A DNA stretch of 64,000 nucleotides from Lutibacter oricola. Its GTDB lineage: Bacteria; Bacteroidota; Bacteroidia; Flavobacteriales; Flavobacteriaceae. The stretch is from assembly GCF_900106565.1 (NCBI RefSeq), contig NZ_FNNJ01000002.1, forward strand, positions 186,001 to 250,000, read 5' to 3'. How positions within the stretch are numbered: the first letter of the stretch is position 1; the number at the start of each line of letters is the position of its first letter. A program made the position numbers and the translations under genes. This document shows, in pieces, positions 45,858 through 54,416 of this stretch. A model generated the notes under the pieces. The model saw only the letters and a list, made by a program, of their open reading frames with translations, did no database searches and was not told the origin of the DNA.

Positions 45858-47309
45858 TTATTTTTTGTTGAATTTCCTTTTTGAGTATCCAAAAAGTCTA
45901 TGATCTTTAATTGTTTCAGAAATTCCAGTAGGTAACATAGCTTCCCAGCCTTCTTCACCTTCAGCAATCATTTTTAAAACTTTTCTAGAAAAAACTTCTA
46001 AAAGTTCAGGATTGTAATCTTCAATATCTAATACTTTTCCGTTGTATTTAAAGAATTTGTATAACTCTTTCATACGTGGATGTACTTTTAAATTTTTACT
46101 AGTAACAATTTCTTGTGTTTTTTGATTTTTAAATGGATACAAGTACACTTTTAAATCTTTAAAGAATAGTTTTCCAAAAGCTTCTAAAATTCCACCACTT
46201 AAATTTCTGTAGTATTTTTCGTCAAATATTTGAATAAAACTAGCTACACCCATTGCTAAACCAATACGAGCTTTGGTAAACTCAGAAAAATATTCAACCA
46301 ATTTATAGTATTCTTGGTAGCTTGTAATCATTACATTTTGCCCAAGAGAACATAATAATTCGGCTCTATCTAAAAAATCTCTTTCGTCTATTTCACCTGC
46401 CGAAAGGAGGTTAGATAATGTTATTTCAAAAATAATTTTAGTGTTTTTTTCTGCAACTTTACTTTCATTTAAAAACAGTTCCATTGCTTTTTTATACATA
46501 TCCATATTTACCTTAGTAACAGGTCTAAAACTACCTCTTAAAGCTAAAATATTGGCTTTGTATAATTGTTGTGCTGGCAATAAGTTATTTCCGTCTGGGC
46601 CAAACATAACGGCATTTGTAAATCCGTTTTTAACCAATAATAAACTCATAAGTCTATTATCTACGTAAGAAAAACGTGGTCCAGAAAAATTAATCATATC
46701 CAATTCAATTTGTACAGTATGCAAATTGTCGTATAATGATTTTAATAATTCTTTTGGTTTATCGAATAAATAAAATGCTCCGTAAATTAAATTAACCCCT
46801 AAAGTACCTAAAGTTTCTTGCTGAAGTTTAGCGTCGGTTTCTTTAAAGCGAACGTGTAAAATAATTTCGTTGTATTTTTCTAAAGGATCTAATTGAAATT
46901 TGATTCCTACCCAACCGTGCCCTTTAAATTTTCTGGCAAAATCTATTGTTGTAACTGTGTTTGCATAAGAAAAGAACATTTTACCAGGATGTTTCTTTCT
47001 GTTTAAACGATCTTCCATTAACTCAATTTCGTGAGTTATCATTTTTTTTAATCGTTCTTCAGTAACATATCTACCGTCATCTTCTATACCATATATAGAG
47101 TCTGAGAAATCTTTATCGTAAGCACTCATTGCTTTTGCAATAGTACCAGACGCACCACCAGCTCTAAAAAAATGACGAACAGTTTCTTGACCTGCACCTA
47201 TTTCAGCAAAAGTACCGTAAATGTATTTGTTTAAATTTATTTTTAATGCTTTCGCTTTGCTAGTAGGTATATCGCTAATTTCAATATCTCCTTTTAATTT
47301 TATAGCCAT
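45858..47309 (-). CDS. Conserved protein of unknown function
   Basis: 483 residues, soluble-looking, no signal peptide. Conserved-looking blocks include FAEIGAGQETVRHFFRAGG, FSYANTVTTIDFARKFKGHGWVGIKF, RLMSLLLVKNG and ALRGSFRPVTKVNMDMY. I recall a widespread bacterial family with this opening, sometimes named as an NMN adenylyltransferase or TonB receptor, but I see no nucleotidyltransferase or barrel motif to justify either name. It stands alone between the ECF cassette and pntB. The high conservation of these blocks suggests an enzyme or scaffold. Confidence 0.75.
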   Translation of the reverse strand: MAIKLKGDIEISDIPTSKAKALKINLNKYIYGTFAEIGAGQETVRHFFRAGGASGTIAKAMSAYDKDFSDSIYGIEDDGRYVTEERLKKMITHEIELMEDRLNRKKHPGKMFFSYANTVTTIDFARKFKGHGWVGIKFQLDPLEKYNEIILHVRFKETDAKLQQETLGTLGVNLIYGAFYLFDKPKELLKSLYDNLHTVQIELDMINFSGPRFSYVDNRLMSLLLVKNGFTNAVMFGPDGNNLLPAQQLYKANILALRGSFRPVTKVNMDMYKKAMELFLNESKVAEKNTKIIFEITLSNLLSAGEIDERDFLDRAELLCSLGQNVMITSYQEYYKLVEYFSEFTKARIGLAMGVASFIQIFDEKYYRNLSGGILEAFGKLFFKDLKVYLYPFKNQKTQEIVTSKNLKVHPRMKELYKFFKYNGKVLDIEDYNPELLEVFSRKVLKMIAEGEEGWEAMLPTGISETIKDHRLFGYSKRKFNKK

Positions 47310-47373
47310 AGGTTTTTTTAGGTTTCTACAAAATTAATAAAAAAAAGGAGATTTAGTAGGCAAATTATTCGCA

Positions 47374-47412
47374 TAAAAAAAGGGTGAAAATTTAATTTCA
47401 CCCTTTTTTAGA
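47374..47412 (-). terminator. Terminator after pntB
   Basis: GGGTGAAA-atttaa-TTTCACCC (47382-47403) with A and T runs on either side, 25 nt from the pntB stop on the minus strand. Confidence 0.88.
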
Positions 47413-47428
47413 TATATAATTTTTGGAA

Positions 47429-48829
47429 TTACATATTTTTTAATTCGCTAACCAATTCGGTTAAAGCATCTTTTGCATCACCAAATAGCATATTTGTTTT
47501 TTGGTTGAAGAATAATTCGTTTTCAATTCCGGCATAACCAGGTTTCATACTACGTTTGTTAACAATAATATGTTTAGCGTTTTCAACATCTAAAATTGGC
47601 ATACCATAAATAGGGCTCGAAGGATCATTATGTGCAGCTGGATTAACTACGTCATTTGCTCCAACTACCAATACAACATCTGTATTTGGAAATGAAGGGT
47701 TAATATCATCCATTTCAACTAATTTATCATAATCTACATTACTTTCAGCTAATAAAACATTCATATGTCCAGGCATACGACCAGCTACAGGATGAATTGC
47801 ATATTTTACATTTACACCTTTGCTTGTAAGTAATTCTTCTAATTCATGAATAACATGTTGTGCTTGCGCTACTGCTAAACCGTAACCAGGAACAATAACA
47901 ACATTGTCTGAATAATTTAATAAAACAGCAGAATCACTAGCGCTAGTTTTTTTAACTGTACCACCAACAGTACTTCCAGATCCAGCCGCAACATCGGCAC
48001 CACCAAAGGCTCCAAAAATTACACTAGCTAATGATCTGTTCATAGCTTTACACATAGCAAATGTTAATATTAAACCAGCAGATCCTACAAGAATACCACC
48101 AACTAACATTACCATATTATTGTATAAAATACCTGTAATTGCAGCTGCAATACCAGTTAAAGAGTTTAATAACGAAATTACTACAGGCATATCTGCACCA
48201 CCAATTGGTACCACAAATAAAAATCCATATACTAAAGATGCAGCTAATAAACCATACATTAAAATAGCACTATCCGTATTTAAAACAGCTATATAAGTAG
48301 CAAATGCAACTAAGCCAATAAATAAAATATTGTTTATTAAATTGTATTTTGGAAATCGAATATCATTCATTGAGCCATTTAATTTTGCCCAAGCAACTAA
48401 ACTACCAGTAAAGGTTATGCTACCAATTATTATTGCTGCAATAATTGTTGCAATAATTGATATTGAAGCTTTTTCAGAAGAGTCTACTCCAATATTTTTA
48501 TTAAATTCTACAATACCAATTAAAAGTGCACTAGCTCCACCAAAACCATTAAATAATGATACTAGTTCTGGCATTTTTGTCATTTCAACTTTAATGGCTA
48601 TTATCCAACCAATTATTCCTCCAACTGCAATTGCAGAACCTATTAATATGTATATAATAGTTGGTACTTCTTTTTCTGCTAATAAAATTGTTCCAACAAT
48701 AGCAACTCCCATACCTATTGCTGAAGTTAAATTACCTTTTTTTGCAGTTTCTGGGTGTCCTAACATTTTTAATCCAACAACAAAAGTTACTGTTGCGATT
48801 AAATATAAAATACTTAATGTAATACTCAT
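47429..48829 (-). CDS. pntB: NAD(P) transhydrogenase beta subunit
   Basis: 466 residues. About nine membrane helices (dII) occupy the first ~270 residues; the NADP-binding dIII follows with VIVPGYGLAVAQAQHVIHE and the closing KRSMKPGYAGIEN. It couples hydride transfer between NADH and NADP to proton movement. It overlaps pntAB by one base (TAATG). The dIII motifs are intact, so the enzyme should be active. Confidence 0.96.
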   Translation of the reverse strand: MSITLSILYLIATVTFVVGLKMLGHPETAKKGNLTSAIGMGVAIVGTILLAEKEVPTIIYILIGSAIAVGGIIGWIIAIKVEMTKMPELVSLFNGFGGASALLIGIVEFNKNIGVDSSEKASISIIATIIAAIIIGSITFTGSLVAWAKLNGSMNDIRFPKYNLINNILFIGLVAFATYIAVLNTDSAILMYGLLAASLVYGFLFVVPIGGADMPVVISLLNSLTGIAAAITGILYNNMVMLVGGILVGSAGLILTFAMCKAMNRSLASVIFGAFGGADVAAGSGSTVGGTVKKTSASDSAVLLNYSDNVVIVPGYGLAVAQAQHVIHELEELLTSKGVNVKYAIHPVAGRMPGHMNVLLAESNVDYDKLVEMDDINPSFPNTDVVLVVGANDVVNPAAHNDPSSPIYGMPILDVENAKHIIVNKRSMKPGYAGIENELFFNQKTNMLFGDAKDALTELVSELKNM

Positions 48830-49137
48830 TATTTTTTCTTTTTAAACATTTGTAACATTCTGTCGGTAACTGCAAAACCACCAACTACATTTATAATACC
48901 AAGTACAACCGCAATAAAACCTAAGCTTAAAGCCAAATAATCTTCAGGGTTAGATTGTAACATTACTAAAATTGCACCTACAATTACAACGCCACTAAGT
49001 GCATTTGCACCAGACATTAATGGTGTGTGCAGTACTGTTGGTACGTTTTTTATCAATTCAAAACCAATAAATATCGCTAATATTAGGATATAAAAAAGTT
49101 GAAGATTACTACTTATAAATTCTAAAAATTGATCCAT
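48829..49137 (-). CDS. pntAB: NAD(P) transhydrogenase alpha subunit, membrane part
   Basis: 102 residues, the separate alpha-2 subunit with three or four hydrophobic helices (LFYILILAIFIGFELIKNVP, SGANALSGVVIVGAILVML, LALSLGFIAVVLGIINVVGGF). In E. coli this is the C-terminal part of PntA; here it is split off, as in Rhodospirillum rubrum. It sits 10 nt after pntAA and overlaps pntB by one base. Confidence 0.93.
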   Translation of the reverse strand: MDQFLEFISSNLQLFYILILAIFIGFELIKNVPTVLHTPLMSGANALSGVVIVGAILVMLQSNPEDYLALSLGFIAVVLGIINVVGGFAVTDRMLQMFKKKK

Positions 49138-49147
49138 TTTCTATGTT

Positions 49148-50254
49148 TTAATTTTTTCTAATTTTTCCTTCGTGTACAATTAAAGTTCCATCGGTAATTT
49201 CTTCTTCTAAATCCCAATTAAAAGCACCTTCTTTGTTAACCAAATGCACTAAGAAGTTATACATATTTTTACCATATAAGTCACTAGCATTTGTAGCAAC
49301 ACTTTCCGGTGCAATGGTTGTACCTATTATTTTAACATCGTTAGCAATAACCGTTTCATCCATTTTACTAAGCTCGCAGTTACCACCTTGTGCTGCGGCT
49401 AAATCGACTATAACAGCACCACCTTTCATTTGTTCTACTTGTTCTTTGGTAATTAATACAGGAGATTTTCTACCAGGAACCATAGCCGTAGTAATTACTA
49501 AATCTGCTTTAAAAAGTGATTGATTTACAGCTTCTTTTTGTCTTTTTACATAATCTTCAGAGGCTTCTTTTGCATAACCACCTTCAGCTTTTTCTTCACC
49601 AGTATTATCTACAGAAATAAATTTAGCACCTAAAGACTCTGCTTGTTCTTTAGTTTCCATTCTAATATCTGTAGCTTCAACAACTGCACCTAAACGTTTA
49701 GCAGTTGCTATAGCTTGTAAGCCAGCAACACCAACACCATAAATTAAAACTCTTGAAGGTGTAATTGTACCAGCAGCAGTCATCATTAAAGGAAAAATCT
49801 TAGTCATTTCATAAGCACCTCTAATAACAGCTTTGTAACCAGCTAAGTTGTTTTGTGAACTCAAAACATCCATATCCTGAGCACGTGTAATTCTTGGCAT
49901 AGCATCCATAGAAAAAGCTGTTGCTCCTTTTGCAGCAATAGCATTAACCAATTCTTTATTAGAAATATGAAATAATTGACTCATTAAAATATGATTGCTA
50001 TCAATAAGTTTTAAATCATCTTCATCAAAAGGGTTAATTTTAACAAGAATTTGTCCTTCTTTAAAAATTACTCCTCGTTTTTCTACAGTAGCACCAACTT
50101 CTGTGTAGTTTGAGTTTTTGTACGATGAGGCCTTACCAGCATCATCTTCAACTAAAATCTCAAAACCTTTGGAAATTAGTTGTTTGGCTATGTTGGGTGA
50201 AATAGCAACCCTCTTTTCGCCTTTTTTTTGTTCTTTTAAAATACCTATTTTCAT
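49148..50254 (-). CDS. pntAA: NAD(P) transhydrogenase alpha subunit, NAD-binding part
   Basis: 368 residues. The N-terminal AlaDh/PNT domain starts KIGILKEQKKGEKRVAISP; the NAD-binding fold has LIYGVGVAGLQAIATAKRLGA, and the dI mobile loop ADLVITTAMVPGRKSPVLIT is present. It is the peripheral NAD(H)-binding domain of the proton-pumping transhydrogenase. It heads the pntAA-pntAB-pntB operon. Confidence 0.95.
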   Translation of the reverse strand: MKIGILKEQKKGEKRVAISPNIAKQLISKGFEILVEDDAGKASSYKNSNYTEVGATVEKRGVIFKEGQILVKINPFDEDDLKLIDSNHILMSQLFHISNKELVNAIAAKGATAFSMDAMPRITRAQDMDVLSSQNNLAGYKAVIRGAYEMTKIFPLMMTAAGTITPSRVLIYGVGVAGLQAIATAKRLGAVVEATDIRMETKEQAESLGAKFISVDNTGEEKAEGGYAKEASEDYVKRQKEAVNQSLFKADLVITTAMVPGRKSPVLITKEQVEQMKGGAVIVDLAAAQGGNCELSKMDETVIANDVKIIGTTIAPESVATNASDLYGKNMYNFLVHLVNKEGAFNWDLEEEITDGTLIVHEGKIRKN

Positions 50255-50622
50255 TATGATTGATTGTTTTAATATTTACGTATACTTTATATTTAAAACA
50301 TTATTTTACTAATAAAATATATAAAGTAAAACTAACTCAATATTATGTAATTCTTATTAGAATTTATGTTTTTTAAATAAAAAACTACTAAAAGGAAATA
50401 GTACTACATATTTAGACATTTATTAGGATTATTTTTATAGTAAAAATACGAGATATAATACTTGAATTGATTAATAATTTAAAATTTTAAGCAAATAACT
50501 GCATAATCAATTGTTTTAAGTAAAAATATTACGTAATTAACAAATTTTGAATTATAGTTCAAAATTTGTAATTACTGTTTGTATGTTTAATTTATACGTG
50601 TATTTTTATAAAAAATTTAAGT
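50255..50622. other. Long divergent intergenic region with inverted repeats
   Basis: 368 nt between pntAA (-) and the MBL gene (+). It holds TACTTTATAT / ATATAAAGTA (50283-50292 and 50319-50328) near pntAA, and the long inverted repeat at 50533-50575. No ORF or RNA gene was recognised. Confidence 0.55.
50533..50575. repeat. 43-nt near-perfect inverted repeat
   Basis: Left arm GTAATTAACAAATTTTGAA and right arm TTCAAAATTTGTAATTAC pair over 18 bp with one bulged A (50539) and a 6-nt loop (50552-50557). No T run follows, so it is not an ordinary terminator. It lies 48 nt upstream of the MBL gene. Confidence 0.7.
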
Positions 50623-51384
50623 TTGAAGATTACTTTTTTAGGAACAGGAACGTCACAAGGTATACCAGTTATTAACTGCGATCATCCAGTTTGTTTTTCT
50701 ACAGATAAAAAAGACAAGCGTTTGCGTGTTTCAATTATGGTAGAATGGGATAATTATAGGTATATTGTAGATTGTGGTCCAGATTTTAGATACCAAATGT
50801 TACGTGCCAATGTTCGTAAAATAGATGGTGTTTTAGTTACCCACGATCACGCTGATCATACTTTTGGTATTGATGATTTACGTCCGTTTTGTTTTCAAAT
50901 GGGCAAAGTACCAATGTATGCACAAAAAAGAGTAATTGAAATTTTATCTAAACGTTTTGATTATATTTTTAAAGATGAAGATAAATATCCTGGAGCCCCA
51001 AGTATTTCACCAGTATTTGTAGATAAAGAGCCATTTACATTAAATAGTTTAGAGGTAATTCCAATTCAAGTAATGCACGGAAACTTAAATATTTTGGGCT
51101 ATAGATTTAATAATGTTGCCTACTTAACTGATGTTAAAACTATTGAAAGGGAAGAAAAAGAGAAATTAAAAAACCTGGATGTTTTAATATTAAGTTGTAT
51201 TAGACATAAAAAACATCATTCTCATTTAAATTTAGAGGAAGCTCTTCAATTAATTGATGAATTGAAACCTAAAAAAACATATTTAACACATATTAGTCAT
51301 TTATTAGGTTTTCATAAAGAAGTTGAAAAAACATTACCCAAAAATGTTTATTTGGCGTATGACGAGCTGGTTTTAGAGGTTTAA
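50623..51384 (+). CDS. Metallo-beta-lactamase-fold hydrolase (PhnP-like)
   Basis: 253 residues, start TTG at 50623 (MKITFLGTGTSQGIPVI). Metal motif THDHADHTFGIDDLR (about 84) with the later His in VMHGNLNILG and LTHISHLLGFHKE. This group includes PhnP-type phosphodiesterases and tRNA-processing-like enzymes. No phosphonate genes are nearby, so the phosphodiester substrate is unknown. Its stop codon overlaps the converging gene by 12 nt. Confidence 0.85.
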   Translation: MKITFLGTGTSQGIPVINCDHPVCFSTDKKDKRLRVSIMVEWDNYRYIVDCGPDFRYQMLRANVRKIDGVLVTHDHADHTFGIDDLRPFCFQMGKVPMYAQKRVIEILSKRFDYIFKDEDKYPGAPSISPVFVDKEPFTLNSLEVIPIQVMHGNLNILGYRFNNVAYLTDVKTIEREEKEKLKNLDVLILSCIRHKKHHSHLNLEEALQLIDELKPKKTYLTHISHLLGFHKEVEKTLPKNVYLAYDELVLEV

Positions 51385-51849
51385 ATTTTTCAACTCTAAA
51401 TTATAATCATATTGTAAATCTTCGTGAACAACTTTTATTTTTTTCTTTACTGAAATTACTTCTCTTTGTAAAATACCTAATAATACCGAGTTTTTACGAA
51501 CAGAAGGTTTAAATTCAGATAATTTTTTACAAAAGTAGAGTAGTAGCTCAATTTCAGTTTCCTTTTTTTTGGAATAGCGAATGTACTTTTTAATTAATCG
51601 TAGAATTTTACGCACACTCTTTTTAATATAAAAATAACTATTGGTATTAATTTCAGTAAATAGAACATCAACTTCAATTTTTACATCTTCAATAAAGCCT
51701 TCTTCATTAGATTTTTCAAAAAGTAAATAGGTGAGTAGTTCCTTGTTTTCTTTTTTAAATTTTGAAAGCTGTAAGCATAACTCAATAAGTTCTGCTTGTG
51801 AACTATAATTAAGTTCTGTTTTTAACTCTTTTACAGTTGCTGTTTTCAT
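51373..51849 (-). CDS. Hypothetical basic helical protein
   Basis: 158 residues, highly charged (Lys/Glu-rich) and predicted helical. A basic stretch RKILRLIKKYIRYSKKKE lies near residue 82. There are no membrane segments or known motifs. It begins 5 nt after the exonuclease-GIY-YIG gene on the same strand, so it is the last gene of the S24-nuclease cassette. It might bind DNA or partner with the nuclease; this is inferred from position only. Confidence 0.6.
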   Translation of the reverse strand: MKTATVKELKTELNYSSQAELIELCLQLSKFKKENKELLTYLLFEKSNEEGFIEDVKIEVDVLFTEINTNSYFYIKKSVRKILRLIKKYIRYSKKKETEIELLLYFCKKLSEFKPSVRKNSVLLGILQREVISVKKKIKVVHEDLQYDYNLELKNLNL

Positions 51850-51854
51850 AAAGT

Positions 51855-53261
51855 TTATGGTTGAAGCGAAAATAAATCAAAAGTTTCAGGTTCATAATAA
51901 GCTCCTTTAATAGGTTCAATAATAGTTTCTTCTTTTTTTAAAAAAGCATTTAGAATGCGTTTAACATCTGTATTGTCTTTTTTAGGTTCAATTATTTTTA
52001 AATAATCGTTTGCAGTTGTTAATTGTTTTTTAGCTGAAATGTAACCAAAACCTTTATAAATACCATTTAAAATAAGCACATAAGCGTTTTCATTTTTAGT
52101 TCTACCTTTTTCTTTAATGGCAAAATTTTCGGTTTCAAATTGAATAGAATTTACAGCTTGTTGTACTCTAATATTATATAAAGCAACACTTTCTTTATTG
52201 CTACAAATGCCTTTGCATTTTTTTAGCTGGTAATGAAAACAGCTAGAAACATTAGATTGTAAGTGGCAATATTTTGGGCATAATTCAAATTCATCGCAAA
52301 GCTTTTCAATAAACTGTCTACAATCTGTTGCGTTGTAAAACTTCATTAATGGATTTTTAACCAGCTTTAATTTATTAAAAGCAATATGTTTTATACCATT
52401 TCTGTCAACATAGGTAAATAAACCAATACTTTCGCTGGTTCTACGTTGTGCCCTATTAAATTTGGGGTATATTTTTTTTATTTCTGAAGATTCTAAAAGC
52501 AGAGCTAAAAGTTCGCTACCAGTTTCGGTATACGTTACATTAGCTGTTTCTAAACACATTGAAACTTCTTTTTTAGCTTTATCGTAAAAGTGACTAGTTA
52601 CGCGTTGCTTTATATTGTTTGCTTTACCTACATATATAATTTCGCCTTTGTTATTTTTAAAATAGTAAACACCTTCTTTGGTAGAAAGGTTATCAACTAC
52701 TTTTTTTGGTAATAAAGGAGGAAGTGTAGCTTGTTTAGACTTAGGGTTTAAAAAAGAGTTGAATACAGTTTGGTCTTTATCTAATTTTAATAATTTTTCG
52801 AATAAAATGGTTGTGGCTTCAGCATCACCTTTGGCTCTGTGCCTATCTTGTATATGGATATTTTGAGTACTACAAAGCGATCCTAAACTGTATGATTTTA
52901 AACCAGGAATAAGTTTTCTAGATAAACGAACAGTACATAGTTTTTTTCGTTTAAAATCAAAACCTAAATCCTTAAATTCTTTATGAATAATATTATAATC
53001 GAAATTAACATTATGAGCAACAAAAACAGTGTCTTTAGTAATTTCGTTTACCTTTTTAGCTATTTCATAAAACTTTGGAGCATTGGCAACCATTGCATTA
53101 TTTATACCAGTTAAATTTGTTATAAATGGTGGAATATTGCTTTCTGGGTTAACCAATGTTGTGTATTCATTAATTACCTTTTCGCCATCAAACACAAAAA
53201 TAGAAATTTCAGTAATTTTAGAACTATGCCCTGTAGTTTCAATATCTATAATAGAATACAT
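51855..53261 (-). CDS. DEDDh exonuclease fused to GIY-YIG (UvrC/Cho-like) nuclease
   Basis: 468 residues. Residues 1-165 form a DNA polymerase III epsilon-type exonuclease (YSIIDIETTGHSSKITEI, VAHNVNFDYN, HRAKGDAEAT). Residues about 190-275 form a GIY-YIG domain (EGVYYFKNNKGEIIYVGKA, then KQRVTSHF). The C-terminal part has Cys/His (CPKYCHLQSNVSSC, CKGIC) like the Cho/UvrC region but lacks UvrC's RNase H end. This fits an excision-repair incision enzyme. It overlaps the S24 regulator by one base (TAATG). Confidence 0.88.
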   Translation of the reverse strand: MYSIIDIETTGHSSKITEISIFVFDGEKVINEYTTLVNPESNIPPFITNLTGINNAMVANAPKFYEIAKKVNEITKDTVFVAHNVNFDYNIIHKEFKDLGFDFKRKKLCTVRLSRKLIPGLKSYSLGSLCSTQNIHIQDRHRAKGDAEATTILFEKLLKLDKDQTVFNSFLNPKSKQATLPPLLPKKVVDNLSTKEGVYYFKNNKGEIIYVGKANNIKQRVTSHFYDKAKKEVSMCLETANVTYTETGSELLALLLESSEIKKIYPKFNRAQRRTSESIGLFTYVDRNGIKHIAFNKLKLVKNPLMKFYNATDCRQFIEKLCDEFELCPKYCHLQSNVSSCFHYQLKKCKGICSNKESVALYNIRVQQAVNSIQFETENFAIKEKGRTKNENAYVLILNGIYKGFGYISAKKQLTTANDYLKIIEPKKDNTDVKRILNAFLKKEETIIEPIKGAYYEPETFDLFSLQP

Positions 53262-54034
53262 TAATTTAATGTTTTTTCCAATTCTTTTAATTCAACACCT
53301 AGTTGTGTAAGCATATTTGCAATACTACTAATTTTTAATTCGTGCTCATTATATTCTTGCGTGTTAATGCTACAAGTAAATTCCCAAATTTCTAAAACAT
53401 CTGCAACTGGCAAATAATAAGGATCATATTTTTTATTATCTGATACCATTAATAACATATTGTGTTCTTCAATTTGTTTAAAAACACGTTTGTAAACCAT
53501 TCCTTCACTTCTAGACAATATTATATATGTTTTTCCATTTCTAATATCGTGTATGTCTTCAATAAATTTAGCAACAATATATGAACCGCTTTTTACGGGT
53601 AACATAGAATCTCCTTTTATAGGAAAAGCTCTATGCGTACCAGTTGGTAAAAATGGCAGTTTAATTTTATTTAGGTGTTCTATATATTCAGGATCTGAAT
53701 AACCTCTTAAATAACCTGCAGAAGCTTCTACAGGAACAATGTCAATCATTTCTTCTTCATTATTATCTACCGTAATTGGAAATAAAACACGTTCGCTACC
53801 AATATTAATAAAAGTTTCTTCTGTAGCGCCAGTTAAATCATTTTTTAATAAGGCATCAATAGGTATATTGAAATAATTAGATAATTCAATTAAAAAATCT
53901 ACTTGAGGAGTAGCTCTATTTTCTTCGTATGAACTTATGCGAGAACGTGTTATATTAAAATGCTTTGCAAATTGCTCTTGAGTAAGTCCTTTTAGAGCAC
54001 GTAAATGTTTAATGTTTTTTGGTAAAAAAATCAT
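53261..54034 (-). CDS. XRE-family regulator with S24 (LexA-like) peptidase domain
   Basis: 257 residues. HTH domain 1-65 (LTQEQFAKHFNITRSRISSYEE). S24 domain about 110-205: a cleavage-type Ala-Gly in EASAGYLRG, the Ser in IKGDSMLPV and the Lys in MVYKRVFK, all three needed for LexA-type self-cleavage. The tail has a short coiled segment. It heads the cassette with the exonuclease-GIY-YIG gene and could be cleaved on DNA damage. Cleavage is inferred from residues, not shown. Confidence 0.85.
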   Translation of the reverse strand: MIFLPKNIKHLRALKGLTQEQFAKHFNITRSRISSYEENRATPQVDFLIELSNYFNIPIDALLKNDLTGATEETFINIGSERVLFPITVDNNEEEMIDIVPVEASAGYLRGYSDPEYIEHLNKIKLPFLPTGTHRAFPIKGDSMLPVKSGSYIVAKFIEDIHDIRNGKTYIILSRSEGMVYKRVFKQIEEHNMLLMVSDNKKYDPYYLPVADVLEIWEFTCSINTQEYNEHELKISSIANMLTQLGVELKELEKTLN

Positions 54035-54257
54035 AAAGCTAATTATATTGGTTTTGATTGCTAATATTTTAAGCTAAGGTACTATTTTTTTTTAATTTTC
54101 CTAATCTTCTTAATTATTAAATATTATTTGTTTGATAGAATTGTTAGAGAAGCAGAAGTTTTATTATTGAAAAATCATTTTTTACGCAGAAATGGCATTT
54201 TTTTTTGCGTTTTTTTTACAAAAAAGTGAGTGTATTTTCACTCAAAAAGGCTATTAA

Positions 54258-54271
54258 ATGATAATTATCAT
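54258..54271. promoter_or_regulatory. FNR-like palindrome
   Basis: ATGATAATTATCAT is a perfect 14-nt palindrome holding TGAT-N4-ATCA, the core of FNR-family sites (TTGAT-N4-ATCAA). Its centre is about 45 nt upstream of the start predicted from the weak -7 at 54298-54305. It also resembles a Fur-type GATAAT motif. Confidence 0.5.
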
Positions 54272-54334
54272 ATAATAAGAAATTTATACCAAAAAAATAT
54301 GTTTCGTCAGCTACCAATCTCAAACGTTTTAGTA

Positions 54335-54373
54335 AAAAAAGCCTTGAAAACAGAGGGCTAAAAGGTCTTTTTT
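54335..54373 (+). other. Candidate structured segment ending in a terminator-like hairpin
   Basis: AAAAAAGCCTT (54335-54345) can pair with AAGG-t-CTTTTTT (54362-54373), a terminator-like stem with one bulge. It can instead pair as AGCCTT with AGGGCT (54354-54359). The two hairpins share the left arm. Confidence 0.35.
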
Positions 54374-54408
54374 ATTGTTTCTATGAAGTTATTATGAACC
54401 TAAATTGG

Positions 54409-54416
54409 TAAATTTG
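54409..54416 (+). promoter_or_regulatory. -7 box upstream of pflB
   Basis: TAAATTTG, exact TAnnTTTG, 46 nt before the pflB ATG. No -33 TTG is seen, which would suit an activator-dependent promoter. Confidence 0.45.

Noticed and set aside
54184-54210. ACGCA/TGCGT stem as a small RNA or terminator
   Set aside because: Only 5 bp with a 17-nt loop in T-rich DNA; too weak.
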